DNA from: Sphingomonas albertensis
GTDB taxonomy: Bacteria > Pseudomonadota > Alphaproteobacteria > Sphingomonadales > Sphingomonadaceae
Length of the DNA: 50,436 bases
Assembly: GCF_014358075.1 (NCBI RefSeq)
Contig: NZ_JACONT010000027.1
Location: forward strand, 1-50,436
Direction: 5' to 3'
Part shown: positions 41,779 to 50,436 of the stretch, one piece after another
Numbering within the stretch: position 1 is the first letter of the stretch
Layout of the letters: every line of letters begins with the position of its first letter
Notes under the pieces: model-generated
What the model was told of the DNA's origin: nothing
The model's database searches: none
The model's input: the letters and a program-made list of their open reading frames with translations, nothing else
Program-made: the position numbers and the translations under genes

Positions 41779-42429
41779 GTGCCCATGCGTTCCGGACCCG
41801 TATCGAAATCCCTGCTGACCCTCGGCCTCGTCGGCGCGACGCTATCGGCGTGCACGAGCACCGGTAGCCGTCCCGAACTGCCGCCTGCCGCCTATGTCGC
41901 GAACCAGGAGCTGCCGGGCGAGGAATACGTCATCGGGCCGCTCGATCAGCTCAACATCTTCGTGTGGCGCAATCCCGAACTGTCGTCGAAGGTCCAGGTG
42001 CGTCCCGATGGCAGGATCACCACGCCATTGATCAACGACATGCCCGCGGTCGGCAAGACCCCGGCAATGCTCAGCGACGACATCAAGAAGGCGCTGACGG
42101 CGTATATCAAGGACCCGATCGTCTCGGTGATCGTCGAGAATTTCAGCGGCACCTATAGCCAGCAGGTGCGGATCGTCGGCGCGACCGAAAAGCCCGCCTC
42201 AATCCCCTACCGCGCCAACATGACCTTGCTCGACGCGATGATCGCGGTCGGCGGTCTCAGCCAATATGCTGCGGGCAACAAGGCGCGTCTGGTGCGCTAC
42301 GACCGCGCCACCGGCAAGCAGACCGAATATGGCCTGCAGATCGGCAACCTGCTCAAGAAGGGCGATTCGTCGGCGAACGTCCGGCTCGAGCCGGGCGACG
42401 TGATCATCATCCCCGAATCGATGTTCTGA
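41779..42429 (+). CDS. XrtA-system polysaccharide export lipoprotein (Wza-like)
   Basis: This 216-residue protein has a lipobox LSAC (Cys25) and a Poly_export domain (GPLDQLNIFVWRNPELS), then a SLBB-like domain (QVRIVGATEKPASIPY). It is the outer-membrane exporter piece of the exopolysaccharide machine. A GTG at 41779 with AGGAG upstream is a good start; an ATG two codons on is an alternative. The 155-base gap upstream (41624-41778) is the likely promoter for the large operon that follows; I see no clear operator in it. Confidence 0.9.
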   Translation: MPMRSGPVSKSLLTLGLVGATLSACTSTGSRPELPPAAYVANQELPGEEYVIGPLDQLNIFVWRNPELSSKVQVRPDGRITTPLINDMPAVGKTPAMLSDDIKKALTAYIKDPIVSVIVENFSGTYSQQVRIVGATEKPASIPYRANMTLLDAMIAVGGLSQYAAGNKARLVRYDRATGKQTEYGLQIGNLLKKGDSSANVRLEPGDVIIIPESMF

Positions 42430-42440
42430 GGGACGCCGCG

Positions 42441-43964
42441 ATGAACGGGATCTTCGACGAGGTGCGCATCGCGCTGCACACGATCTGGACGCGGCGCTGG
42501 CTGGCGCTGGCGGTGGCGTGGGGCGTGTGCGTGCTCGGCTGGCTGGTCGTGTCGCAGATCCCGAGCCGCTACGAATCGACCGCGCGCGTGTTCGTGCAGA
42601 TGCAGACGGTGCTGCCCGCCGGGATGGACGGCGTGCCGCAGAGCGTGCCGATGACCGTCGACACGATCCGCACGACGCTGATCTCCGCGGTGAACCTCGA
42701 AAAGGTGGTGCGCGGCACCGATCTCGCCAACACCGTGTCGAGCGACCGCGACGTCGCCGACCGCGTCGCCGCGCTCGCGCCGAACATCAAGATCGTGTCG
42801 CAGCAGGATAACCTGTTCCAGATCACGACGAGTGCGGCGAGCCCGAAGCTCGCGCGGCAGATCACGCAGAAGTTGATCGACCTGTTCGTCGAACAGAATC
42901 TGGCGGGCGATCGCTCCAAGACGACGCAGAGCCTGACCTTCCTCGACCAGCAGCTTGCATCGCGGCAGAAGCAGCTTGCCGACGCCGAGGCCAAGCGCGC
43001 CGACTTCCAGAACCGCTATCTCGGTGCGCTCCCGGGCACCGGATCGGTCAGCGACCGGATCGGCGCGGCGCGTTCGCAGATGGCGCAGGTCGATGGCGAT
43101 CTCGCCGCCGCGCAGTCGAGCCTTGCCGCAGTACAGGGGCAAATGGCGGGGACCCCGGCCACCGTGGCGGGGGCAGGCGGTGTTGCGGGGGCTGCGGGTC
43201 CGGCGCGCGCGCGGCTGCAGGCGATCCAGGGCCAGCTCGCCGATGCCCGCGCGCGCGGCTATACCGAGAATCATCCTGATGTGGTCGCGCTGAAGAGCCA
43301 GCTTGCCGCGGCGACCTCTGCCGCGCGCAGCGAGCCGCTCTCCGGTGGCAGCGGTGCCGGCAGTGCGCAGAACCCGCTTTACGCATCGCTCCAGTCGATG
43401 GTCGCGGATCGCACCGCCACGGTCGCGTCGTTGCGGATGCGGCGAAGCCAGTTGCAGAGCGATCTCGACCTGCTCAATTCCAAGCTGACCGGCGATCCCG
43501 AGGTTGCCGCCGAGCAAGGATCGATCGATCGGGACTATCAGGTGCTCAAGGACCAGTACGACACGTTGCTCCGGCAGCGCGAACAGACCGCGCTGGTCGG
43601 CCAGGCGCAGTCGCAGAGCGATCACGTCAAGTTCAGCGTGATCGATCCCCCGACGATGCCGAGTACGCCGAGCGCGCCGAACCGAATGCTGCTATTGACG
43701 GGTGTGCTGATCGTCGGACTCGCGGCCGGGATCGGTGCGGCGTTCGCGATGGGGAAGTTGCGGACGACGTTCTCGACCAGCTCGCGGCTCGAAAAAGCAG
43801 CGGGAATGCCGGTGATCGGGTCGATCGGCGAAGTGGTGACGCGCGTGCAGTCGAACCAGCGCCGTCGCAAGTTCAAGCTGTTCCTGGGCGGCACCGCCGC
43901 GCTGGGCGCCGCCTATGTCCTGTTGCTGGGGGTCGAGATCCTGCAGCGCGGGCTGGCGGCATAA
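42441..43964 (+). CDS. XrtA-system polysaccharide chain-length determinant (Wzz-like)
   Basis: This 507-residue protein has membrane segments near residues 15-35 and 415-440, and a long coiled coil between (LDQQLASRQKQLADAEAKRADFQNRY, residues about 165-195; and another near 335-380). It is the polysaccharide co-polymerase, working with the tyrosine kinase encoded next. A C-terminal membrane segment is also present. Confidence 0.92.
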   Translation: MNGIFDEVRIALHTIWTRRWLALAVAWGVCVLGWLVVSQIPSRYESTARVFVQMQTVLPAGMDGVPQSVPMTVDTIRTTLISAVNLEKVVRGTDLANTVSSDRDVADRVAALAPNIKIVSQQDNLFQITTSAASPKLARQITQKLIDLFVEQNLAGDRSKTTQSLTFLDQQLASRQKQLADAEAKRADFQNRYLGALPGTGSVSDRIGAARSQMAQVDGDLAAAQSSLAAVQGQMAGTPATVAGAGGVAGAAGPARARLQAIQGQLADARARGYTENHPDVVALKSQLAAATSAARSEPLSGGSGAGSAQNPLYASLQSMVADRTATVASLRMRRSQLQSDLDLLNSKLTGDPEVAAEQGSIDRDYQVLKDQYDTLLRQREQTALVGQAQSQSDHVKFSVIDPPTMPSTPSAPNRMLLLTGVLIVGLAAGIGAAFAMGKLRTTFSTSSRLEKAAGMPVIGSIGEVVTRVQSNQRRRKFKLFLGGTAALGAAYVLLLGVEILQRGLAA

Positions 43965-43970
43965 GGGGGT

Positions 43971-45032
43971 ATGGCCGTGACGAAACCTGATCGCGAACCC
44001 TCACTGCTCGAGCGCGCAGCCAAGGTGTATGATTTCACCGCGCATGCGAAGGCGCGCAACATCGCGGTGCCCGCAGCGCCGGTCGTCGACGCGCCCGTTC
44101 GCGAAATTCCCGTCGCCGAGGCACGCGCCGTCGAGGTCGAGCCCGCTGTGGCCGAGGCGCCCGCATCCGAAATCGCCCAGGCCCCGGCGCCGACGCATGA
44201 TTTTGCCGATGCGACCTTCCTCGCGATTCCCGAGGAACTGCGTGCGCCGGTCGGCGACGAGTTCACCGACGAGGTCTATCACCCCGAGGATTCCAACGAC
44301 ACCGCGCGGATCGATCGCGGGATGCTCGCCGGCAATGGCATGATCGTGCCGGGCGCACCGGTCGGCCCGCTCGCGGAGGAATTCCGCCTGATCAAGCGCC
44401 AGTTGCTGATCGCGAGCGCGCGCATCGCCGAGAGCGACAGCCCGGACAAGGCGCGCATGATCCTGGTCTGCTCGGCCCGGCCCGAGGACGGCAAGACGTT
44501 CTGCGCGATCAACCTCGCGCTCTCGATCGCCGCCGAGCGCGATACCGAAGTGCTGTTGGTCGATGCCGACGTCGCCAAGCCCGATATCGTTAAGCAGCTG
44601 GGACTTATCGATGGTCCCGGCCTGCTCGACGCGCTGGGTGATTCGCGGATCGACGTCGAGGATATGGTGATCCACACCGACGTGCCGCATCTGTCGATCC
44701 TCCCCGCCGGCACCAAGACCGCGATGGATACCGAACTGCTCGCCAGCGCGCGTACCAAGGCGGTGATCGCGCGGCTCCTCGCCGCCAATCCGCGCCGCAT
44801 CATCATCATCGATTCGCCGCCCGCGCTCGCTGCGTCCGCCGCGTCGGTGCTGGCGATGCGCGTCGGTCAGGTGATGCTCGTCGTCCGCGCCGATCGCACG
44901 CCCGAGAGCGAATTGCGTGGTGCGGTCAACATTCTCGACGGGTGCGAGCATATCCAGCTCGTCCTGAATGCCGTGTCGTTCGTCCAGGGCGGTGCGCGGT
45001 TCGGCAGCTATTATGGCCAGGAGAGCTCTTGA
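43971..45032 (+). CDS. XrtA-associated tyrosine autokinase (CpsD/BY-kinase type)
   Basis: This 353-residue cytoplasmic protein has a Walker A motif PEDGKT (171-176, Lys175), a Walker A' motif DADVAKPD (198-205) and a Walker B region (RIIIIDSPPAL). Its C-terminus is short with only two tyrosines (GSYYG), fewer than the usual Tyr cluster of BY-kinases. The N-terminal 120 residues are Ala/Pro/Glu-rich. It probably controls the Wzz-like protein by phosphorylation. It overlaps the next gene by 1 base. Confidence 0.92.
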   Translation: MAVTKPDREPSLLERAAKVYDFTAHAKARNIAVPAAPVVDAPVREIPVAEARAVEVEPAVAEAPASEIAQAPAPTHDFADATFLAIPEELRAPVGDEFTDEVYHPEDSNDTARIDRGMLAGNGMIVPGAPVGPLAEEFRLIKRQLLIASARIAESDSPDKARMILVCSARPEDGKTFCAINLALSIAAERDTEVLLVDADVAKPDIVKQLGLIDGPGLLDALGDSRIDVEDMVIHTDVPHLSILPAGTKTAMDTELLASARTKAVIARLLAANPRRIIIIDSPPALAASAASVLAMRVGQVMLVVRADRTPESELRGAVNILDGCEHIQLVLNAVSFVQGGARFGSYYGQESS

Positions 45033-46753
45033 TGACCGGGCCGATGATGAGACCGACGGTGCGCGCACGCGTGCTGGCCGGCGTCGCGGCCACGGTCGTC
45101 GTGGCGGGCACCTTGGCCGGCGCGGCGCCTGCGATCGCGCAGACCGACGCGCCGCCGCCGCCCACGCTGCCATCGTCGGGACCGGAGACGGCGCGTCGCG
45201 TCACCATCGACCCGTATGTCGAGGCCAGCCAGACGCTCGCCGCCGACCTCAACGGCGGTGACGTGCTGACCTATACCAGCCTCGCCGCGGGCGTGGATGC
45301 CGCGATCCAGACGCAGCGCGTCACGGGTCAGCTCAGTTATCGGTATGAACGCCGGTTCGGCTGGGGCGACCGGCTGGGCGACGACGACATCCATTCCGGA
45401 CTTGCCCGGGTCGACGCCCGCGTGACGCGCAACCTGACGCTCGAAGCCGCCGGCATCGCGACGCGCGCACGCTCGGACATCCGCGGCGCCGCGCCCGGCC
45501 TGCTGGTCGGTAACGTGAACAACGTGAGCCAGGTCTATGCGGTCTATGCCGGCCCCAGCTTCACCACCACCGCCGGCCCGGTCGTGTTCGACGCGAATTA
45601 CCGCCTCGGCTATACCAAGGTCGAGACGCCCACCTTCGGCGACACCAGCATCGGCGGTCGGCGGCTGGATTATTACGACGATTCGATCGGCAACACCGCC
45701 ACCGCTCGCGCATCGGTCGCGCCGGGTCTGGTCGCGCCGTTCGGCGTCACGCTGAGTGGCGCCTATGACCGCGAGACCGCCAGCCAGCTCAAGCAGCGCT
45801 ACGAGGGCTATTACGGCCGCGGCGACATACTCCAGCCGGTTTCGCCCTATGTCGCGCTGACCGCGGGCGTCGGGTATGAAAAGATCGAGACGAGCCAGAA
45901 GGACGCGGTCGTCGACGCCACGGGTACGCCGGTGCTCGACCGCGATGGTCGCTTCATCACCAACGAGGCCTCTCCGCGGCGCGTCGCCTACCGGACCGAC
46001 GGCCTCTATTACGACGCGGGCGTGATCTGGCGACCCAATCGCCGCACCTCGGTCGAGGGTCATGTCGGCAAGCGCTATGGCTCGCTCAGCTACACCGGCA
46101 CGGCGACGTATCAGGCTTCCAGGTCGGTCGGCCTCGCGGTCAACGTGTATGACGGCGTCCAGACTTTCGGTCGCCAGCTCCGCACCGGCATCGGCAATCT
46201 GCCGACCAGTTTCCTGACCGGCAACCAGCAGGGCTTTGGCCAGCAGTTCAACGGCTGCGTGTTCGGCTCCAGCGGCGCGCAACCCGGCGCCTGCCTCAAC
46301 GACGTGTTCCAGTCGATCTCGACCGCCAGCTACCGCGCGCGCGGCGTGGACGGCGTGATCGTCGCCACCCGCGGTCGATCGACCTGGGGAGCGGGCGCGG
46401 GCTATGCCAACCGCAAGCTGTATTCGCCGAATGTCGCGCCGGGGCTGGTCGTCACCGGCCTCGAGGACCAGAGCTATTATGGCCAGCTGTTCTATGCGCG
46501 GACCCTGACCCAGGTCTCCGGCGTTAACGCGGACCTGTTCGTCAACTATTACGATCCTGGCGTGCCCAACATCGCGGCGGCGGACGTATCGGGCGATGAC
46601 GGCGTCTGGTCGTATGGCGCGACCGGAACCTATTACCGCAATTTCGGACGGCTCGGCACCACCGCGTCGCTCGGGCTTTACAGCTTCAAGGTCGGTGACC
46701 TCGACAGCGACTGGTCGGCGCAGGCGCTGATCGGTGCGCGATATCAGTTCTGA
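45032..46753 (+). CDS. XrtA/PEP-CTERM system outer-membrane beta-barrel protein
   Basis: This 573-residue protein has a signal peptide (ending PAIAQ near residue 36), alternating hydrophobic strands and an aromatic C-terminus (IGARYQF), like the TIGR03016-type protein of XrtA clusters. It may be part of the outer-membrane passage of the polymer or anchored proteins. The function is not proven. The frame is open upstream inside the kinase gene, but the ATG at 45032 starts the signal peptide. Confidence 0.9.
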   Translation: MTGPMMRPTVRARVLAGVAATVVVAGTLAGAAPAIAQTDAPPPPTLPSSGPETARRVTIDPYVEASQTLAADLNGGDVLTYTSLAAGVDAAIQTQRVTGQLSYRYERRFGWGDRLGDDDIHSGLARVDARVTRNLTLEAAGIATRARSDIRGAAPGLLVGNVNNVSQVYAVYAGPSFTTTAGPVVFDANYRLGYTKVETPTFGDTSIGGRRLDYYDDSIGNTATARASVAPGLVAPFGVTLSGAYDRETASQLKQRYEGYYGRGDILQPVSPYVALTAGVGYEKIETSQKDAVVDATGTPVLDRDGRFITNEASPRRVAYRTDGLYYDAGVIWRPNRRTSVEGHVGKRYGSLSYTGTATYQASRSVGLAVNVYDGVQTFGRQLRTGIGNLPTSFLTGNQQGFGQQFNGCVFGSSGAQPGACLNDVFQSISTASYRARGVDGVIVATRGRSTWGAGAGYANRKLYSPNVAPGLVVTGLEDQSYYGQLFYARTLTQVSGVNADLFVNYYDPGVPNIAAADVSGDDGVWSYGATGTYYRNFGRLGTTASLGLYSFKVGDLDSDWSAQALIGARYQF

Positions 46754-46765
46754 AGGCGAGAGCAG

Positions 46766-47836
46766 ATGTACGACGAACATTACGGACTGACGGGTCGGCC
46801 TTTCCAGCTCACCCCGGATCCCAAATTCTGGTTCGAGACCGCCACCCACCGCAAGGCGATGGCGTATCTCGGCTATGGCCTGGCGCAGGGTGAGGGCTTC
46901 ATCGTCATCACCGGCGATATCGGCGCGGGCAAGACGACGCTCGTCGGTCACCTGATGGACACGATCGACCATCAGCGGCTGAACGCGATCCGGCTGGTAT
47001 CGACCGCGATCGAGGCGGACGACCTGTTGCGGATCGTCGCGACCGAGTTGCATGTCGATCCGTCGGGGCTGACCAAGGCCGAACTGCTGACCGCGATCGA
47101 GCGTGGGCTGCACGCCGTCGCGCGGACCGGCAAGCGCACGTTGCTGATCGTCGACGAGGCGCAGGCGTTGCCCGTGTCCGCGCTCGAAGAACTGCGGATG
47201 CTGTCGAACTTCCAGGCGGGCGGCCATGCGCTGTTGCAGATCGTTCTGCTCGGCCAGCCCGAGTTCCGCGATCGCCTGCACGGCCTGGACCGGCTCGAAC
47301 AGCTTCGCCAGCGCGTGATCGCGATCCACCATCTCGATCCGATGGAGGAGCATGAGGTCTCCGACTATCTCGCCCACCGCCTGACCGTGGTCGGGTGGAC
47401 CGGCAACCCGGATTTCGCGGACGATGCATTCGCGGCCTTTTATGCCGGCTCGGCGGGCGTGCCGCGCCGTCTGAACCTCCTCGCCGGGCGCGTGATGCTG
47501 CATGCCGCGATCGAGGATCTGCGGGTGATCGACGCCGCCGTCGTCCGGTCGGTGCAGCGCGATCTGGAGGGCGACCTGCCGACGCTTGCCACGGATACGG
47601 GGAAGGGTGCTGCTGCCTCGGTCGAGACGCTCGCCCCGCCTGTACCGGTCGACGATATGCCGCGGACCGATCCGGCGACCGAAGCGCGCATCGCCGCGCT
47701 GGAGGCACGCGTGGAGTTGCAGGACGAGGCGCTGCGTCGGGTGCTGACGCTGCTGGTCGACTGGGTCGAAAGCGAGGACGCCAAACCCGAATACGCCCCG
47801 ATCCGCGGCGTCTCCGCCTGGCATGATGCCGCCTGA
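46766..47836 (+). CDS. XrtA-system ATPase (ExeA/GspA-like AAA protein)
   Basis: This 356-residue protein has Walker A GDIGAGKT (50-57) and Walker B TLLIVDEAQ (about 125-133). The ATPase domain resembles the GspA/ExeA and MSHA-type ATPases (FQLTPDPKFWFET). A C-terminal extension with a coiled coil follows. In XrtA clusters it is present as TIGR03015 and is of unknown role. Confidence 0.92.
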   Translation: MYDEHYGLTGRPFQLTPDPKFWFETATHRKAMAYLGYGLAQGEGFIVITGDIGAGKTTLVGHLMDTIDHQRLNAIRLVSTAIEADDLLRIVATELHVDPSGLTKAELLTAIERGLHAVARTGKRTLLIVDEAQALPVSALEELRMLSNFQAGGHALLQIVLLGQPEFRDRLHGLDRLEQLRQRVIAIHHLDPMEEHEVSDYLAHRLTVVGWTGNPDFADDAFAAFYAGSAGVPRRLNLLAGRVMLHAAIEDLRVIDAAVVRSVQRDLEGDLPTLATDTGKGAAASVETLAPPVPVDDMPRTDPATEARIAALEARVELQDEALRRVLTLLVDWVESEDAKPEYAPIRGVSAWHDAA

Positions 47837-48683
47837 AATGCCTGTTTTGAATGGCATGTCGGTCGATGTTGAGGACTGGTTTCAGGTCGGTGCATTCGAG
47901 ACGGTCATCGACAAGGCCGACTGGGACTCGCTTCAACCGCGCGTCGAGGCGAATACCGATGCGGTCCTCGCGCTGTTCGCCGAGCGCGATACGAAGGCGA
48001 CGTTCTTCACGCTCGGCTGGGTCGCGGATCGCTATCCCGCGCTGATCCGCCGGATCGTCGATGCCGGGCACGAGATCGCCAGCCATGGCTGGGACCACCA
48101 GCGCGTCTTCACGATGACGCCGGACGTTTTCCGTGCCGACCTGATCCGCGCGCGGACCGCGATCGAGGATGCGGCGGGGACGAAGGTCACCGGCTACCGT
48201 GCGCCGAGTTTTTCGATCGACCAGCGGACACCCTGGGCGCATGTCGAACTCGCCGAGGCGGGCTACGCCTATTCCTCCAGCGTCGCGCCGGTGAAGCACG
48301 ATCATTATGGCTGGCTCGACGCGCCGCGCTATGGGTTCAAGCCACTCGCCGACAGCGCGCTGATCGAGGTGCCGGTGACGGTCGCCAAGTTCGGGGAGCG
48401 CAAGCTCGCCACCGGCGGCGGGTTCTTCCGCCTGCTGCCCGCGGCGATCACCGATTTCGCGGTGCGTCAGGTCAACCGCGAGGATCGCCCGGCGATGTTC
48501 TATTTCCACCCGTGGGAGATCGATCCGGCACAGCCGCGGATCGAGGCTGCGCCGATGCGATCGAAGATCCGTCATTACTCGCGGCTCGGCGCGATGGCGG
48601 GCAAGTTGCGCGGGTTGCTCGCCCGTCACGAATGGGGCCGCGTCGATGCGGTCGTCGCGCGCGAAGCGGCACGGCTGGCGTGA
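47823..48683 (+). CDS. XrtA-system polysaccharide deacetylase (NodB-type)
   Basis: This 286-residue protein has a DVED catalytic motif (15-18) and the metal-binding SHGWDH (His88, His92) of NodB-type deacetylases, and the family's DUF3473-like tail with FYFHPWEID. It likely removes acetyl groups from the polymer. It overlaps the ATPase gene by 14 bases, so its true start may be the third ATG (47838). Confidence 0.92.
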   Translation: MMPPEMPVLNGMSVDVEDWFQVGAFETVIDKADWDSLQPRVEANTDAVLALFAERDTKATFFTLGWVADRYPALIRRIVDAGHEIASHGWDHQRVFTMTPDVFRADLIRARTAIEDAAGTKVTGYRAPSFSIDQRTPWAHVELAEAGYAYSSSVAPVKHDHYGWLDAPRYGFKPLADSALIEVPVTVAKFGERKLATGGGFFRLLPAAITDFAVRQVNREDRPAMFYFHPWEIDPAQPRIEAAPMRSKIRHYSRLGAMAGKLRGLLARHEWGRVDAVVAREAARLA

Positions 48684-49720
48684 CCGCGCCGATGCCCGTC
48701 GGCGTGCGCGAAGCGGACCTTCGCGATCCGGCCGAGTGCGCGCGGATCGCGGCGTTCGTTGCGACGACCGAAGGCGCCACGCCCTTTCACCTGCCCGAAT
48801 GGAGCCGTGCCGTGCAGGACGGCTGCGGCCAGCGCGCGCGCTATCTGGTTTCCGACGATGTCGGCGGGGCCATCAGCGGCGTGCTGCCGCTGACCGAGAT
48901 GCGCTCGCCGCTGTTCGGGCGTGCGCTGGTGTCGACCGGGTTCGGCGTCGATGGCGGCATTTTGGGGGCGTCGATCGAGCCACTGGCGGCGGGGGCCTGG
49001 AACCTTGCGCTGCGGACCGGCTGCCCGTCGGTCGAGCTGCGCGGCGGCCCCGCACCGAAGGGTTGGGCGAGCGACGACACCAGCTATCTCGGCTTCGCGC
49101 GCGATTTGGCCGTAGACGACGACGCCGAACTTCTCGCGATCCCGCGGAAACAGCGCGCCGAAGTCCGCCGTTCGCTCGGTTTCGATCTCGAGATCGTCAC
49201 CGGTCACGACCGGAAGCTGCTCGCCGAGCATTACCGCGTCTATGCTGAGTCGGTCCGCAACCTCGGCACGCCGGTGTTTCCGGCCAAGCTTTTCCGTAGC
49301 GTTGCCAGCGTGATGGACGCGGATGTTCTTACCGTACGGCATCAGGGCAGGGCGGTCGCCAGCGTGCTGAGCCTGTACTTCGACGGCACCGTCTACCCCT
49401 ATTGGGGAGGAGGCACCGACGCGGCGCGCGGGCTTCGCGCCAACGACCGGATGTATTTCGCGCTGATGGCGCATGCGCGGGCGAGGGGGTGCACGCGGTT
49501 CGATTTCGGGCGCTCGAAAACCGGCACCGGGGCGGCGGCGTTCAAGAAGAACTGGGGCTTCACGCCCGAGCCACGCTTGTACGCGAAGCGCAGCGACGGG
49601 CCGGCGCGCGAGGTCAACCCGCTGAACCCCAAATACGCGCTGATGGTGAAGACGTGGAAACGCCTCCCGCTATGGGCCGCGACCGCCGCCGGACCGTGGA
49701 TTTCCCGAGGGCTGGGGTGA
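48680..49720 (+). CDS. XrtA-associated FemAB-family protein
   Basis: This 346-residue protein has the GNAT-like fold of FemAB aminoacyl transferases (ESVRNLGTPVFPAKLF; YPYWGGGTDAARGLRAND; FDFGRSKTGTGAAAFKKNWGF). It may add an amino acid or acyl group to the polymer or to a lipid carrier, by analogy. The GTG start overlaps the deacetylase stop. Confidence 0.9.
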   Translation: MTAPMPVGVREADLRDPAECARIAAFVATTEGATPFHLPEWSRAVQDGCGQRARYLVSDDVGGAISGVLPLTEMRSPLFGRALVSTGFGVDGGILGASIEPLAAGAWNLALRTGCPSVELRGGPAPKGWASDDTSYLGFARDLAVDDDAELLAIPRKQRAEVRRSLGFDLEIVTGHDRKLLAEHYRVYAESVRNLGTPVFPAKLFRSVASVMDADVLTVRHQGRAVASVLSLYFDGTVYPYWGGGTDAARGLRANDRMYFALMAHARARGCTRFDFGRSKTGTGAAAFKKNWGFTPEPRLYAKRSDGPAREVNPLNPKYALMVKTWKRLPLWAATAAGPWISRGLG

Positions 49721-50436
49721 GCCTGCTCTTCCTGGCGCACCGCGTGCCCTTTCCGCCCGATCGTGGCGACAAGATCCGCAGCTTTCATATCCTTCAGTAT
49801 CTGGCGAAGCGTACGCCGGTCCATCTGGTGGCGTTTGCCGACGACGAGGCGGATTTCGATCTGCCTGCGGTGTTCACGGAGATGCTGGCAGGCTTCACGA
49901 TCCTGCGACGCGACAAGTCGCAGAAGCGTGCTGCGATCGAAGCGCTGGCTGCCGGCAAGCCGGTATCGCTGACCGCGTTCGCCAGTCCGGCGATGCAGGC
50001 CGCGGTCGATCGTATCCTGCCGAAAGTCGGCGGCGTCTATTGTTTCTCGGGGCAGATGGCGCAGTATCTGCCGGTCGACGCGCCGCCGGTCGTGATGGAT
50101 TTCGTCGATGTCGATTCCGCTAAGTTCGCGGGGTTTGCGGACGACGCCCGCGGCCCGATGCGCTGGATGATGCGCCGCGAAGCGCGGTTGCTGGGGGCTT
50201 TCGAGCGGGAGATTGCGGCGCGGGTTTCTGCGAGCCTGTTCGTCAGCGAGGCCGAGGCTGCATTGTTCCGTAAGGGTGGTGCAGGCGGCCGCGTCCTCGC
50301 TGTCGAGAACGGGATAGACTCCGCGAAGTTCGACCCTGCGGTTGCCACAACGCCCTTATCTTCCCCCCTCCCTGAAAGGGAGGGGCCGGGGGTGGGTCGG
50401 TTTCCGCAGGCGCAAACGGTTTTGACCCAAGCGGGC
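49717..50436 (+). CDS. XrtA-system glycosyltransferase (partial; TIGR03087-like)
   Basis: This gene runs off the window: 240 codons from the GTG at 49717 are open to the last base. It has a GT-B N-terminal domain (FLAHRVPFPPDRGDKIRSFHILQYL) and the VENGIDSAKFDP motif found before the C-terminal domain. Residues about 215-228 are encoded by a family-B palindromic element (50359-50400) that is translated in frame. The start overlaps the FemAB-like gene stop. Confidence 0.9.
   Translation, partial: MSLLFLAHRVPFPPDRGDKIRSFHILQYLAKRTPVHLVAFADDEADFDLPAVFTEMLAGFTILRRDKSQKRAAIEALAAGKPVSLTAFASPAMQAAVDRILPKVGGVYCFSGQMAQYLPVDAPPVVMDFVDVDSAKFAGFADDARGPMRWMMRREARLLGAFEREIAARVSASLFVSEAEAALFRKGGAGGRVLAVENGIDSAKFDPAVATTPLSSPLPEREGPGVGRFPQAQTVLTQAG
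50359..50400. repeat. Family-B palindromic arm inside the glycosyltransferase gene
   Basis: These 42 bases are identical to 10876-10917 between gspE and gspF. The arm contains a hairpin, CCCCTCCCT with AGGGAGGGG. The other arm of the element, if any, is not within the window. The frame remains open. Confidence 0.9.

Noticed and set aside
45011..47857. A 948-residue minus-strand frame opposite the XrtA outer-membrane protein and ATPase genes
   Set aside because: Both plus-strand genes have clear family motifs. The long antisense frame is a by-product of GC-rich third positions.
1..50436. CRISPR array
   Set aside because: The repeats found are scattered inverted palindromes, not regularly spaced direct repeats with unique spacers, and there are no cas genes.
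36911..50436. PEP-CTERM substrate protein or xrtA gene within the cluster
   Set aside because: No protein here ends with a VPEP-type motif, hydrophobic helix and basic tail, and no multi-spanning exosortase is present; both must lie outside the window.

Overview
The window is high-GC, densely packed bacterial DNA. Gene content and order point to a sphingomonad-type alphaproteobacterium (Sphingomonas or a close relative): a System I cytochrome c maturation operon, an exosortase A (XrtA/PEP-CTERM) exopolysaccharide cluster in the sphingomonad arrangement, large TonB-dependent receptors and many short palindromic intergenic repeats. The genus is inferred from context; there is no rRNA or other marker gene here.

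Layout. (1) 1-5.3 kb: a small Lys/Ala-rich DUF6481-type protein on the minus strand, then a beta-helix lipoprotein and a TonB-dependent receptor. Six consecutive 11-bp direct repeats resembling PHO boxes lie upstream of the lipoprotein. (2) 5.3-17.5 kb: a minus-strand 2-oxoglutarate/Fe(II) dioxygenase, then a type II secretion operon gspC-D-E-F-G-H-I-J-K-L-M-N with overlapping genes; the prepilin peptidase gene is not in the window. The lipoprotein-next-to-T2SS arrangement recalls the phosphate-starvation ElpS locus of Caulobacter. (3) 17.5-28.8 kb: tRNA-His, a Leu/Phe/Val dehydrogenase, the ccmCDEFGHI operon, a DUF3072-type protein, alanine dehydrogenase with a divergent Lrp-type regulator, the Kup potassium transporter, a 2'-5' RNA ligase-like protein and tRNA-Met. 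(4) 29-36.9 kb: two paralogous FdhF/YdeP-type molybdoenzymes, a formate/nitrite channel, fdhD, mobA and thioredoxin reductase. (5) 36.9-50.4 kb: the XrtA-associated polysaccharide cluster (two hydrolases, acyl carrier protein, acyl-CoA ligase, PLP decarboxylase, export lipoprotein, chain-length protein, tyrosine kinase, outer-membrane protein, ATPase, deacetylase, FemAB-like protein, glycosyltransferase). The last gene runs off the window, and xrtA itself is not seen.

The most unusual feature is a set of palindromic (REP-like) elements of at least six sequence types. Several sit inside reading frames without breaking them: near the start of gspE, in the signal-peptide region of ccmH, inside and at the 3' end of the XrtA acyl-CoA ligase gene, and inside the last glycosyltransferase gene. 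Others lie just before genes and appear to supply or overlap their ribosome binding sites (gspF, the RNA ligase-like gene, the PLP decarboxylase). The 42 bases at 10876-10917 (intergenic) and 50359-50400 (coding) are identical. All functional calls come from reading translations and motifs; no database search was run.
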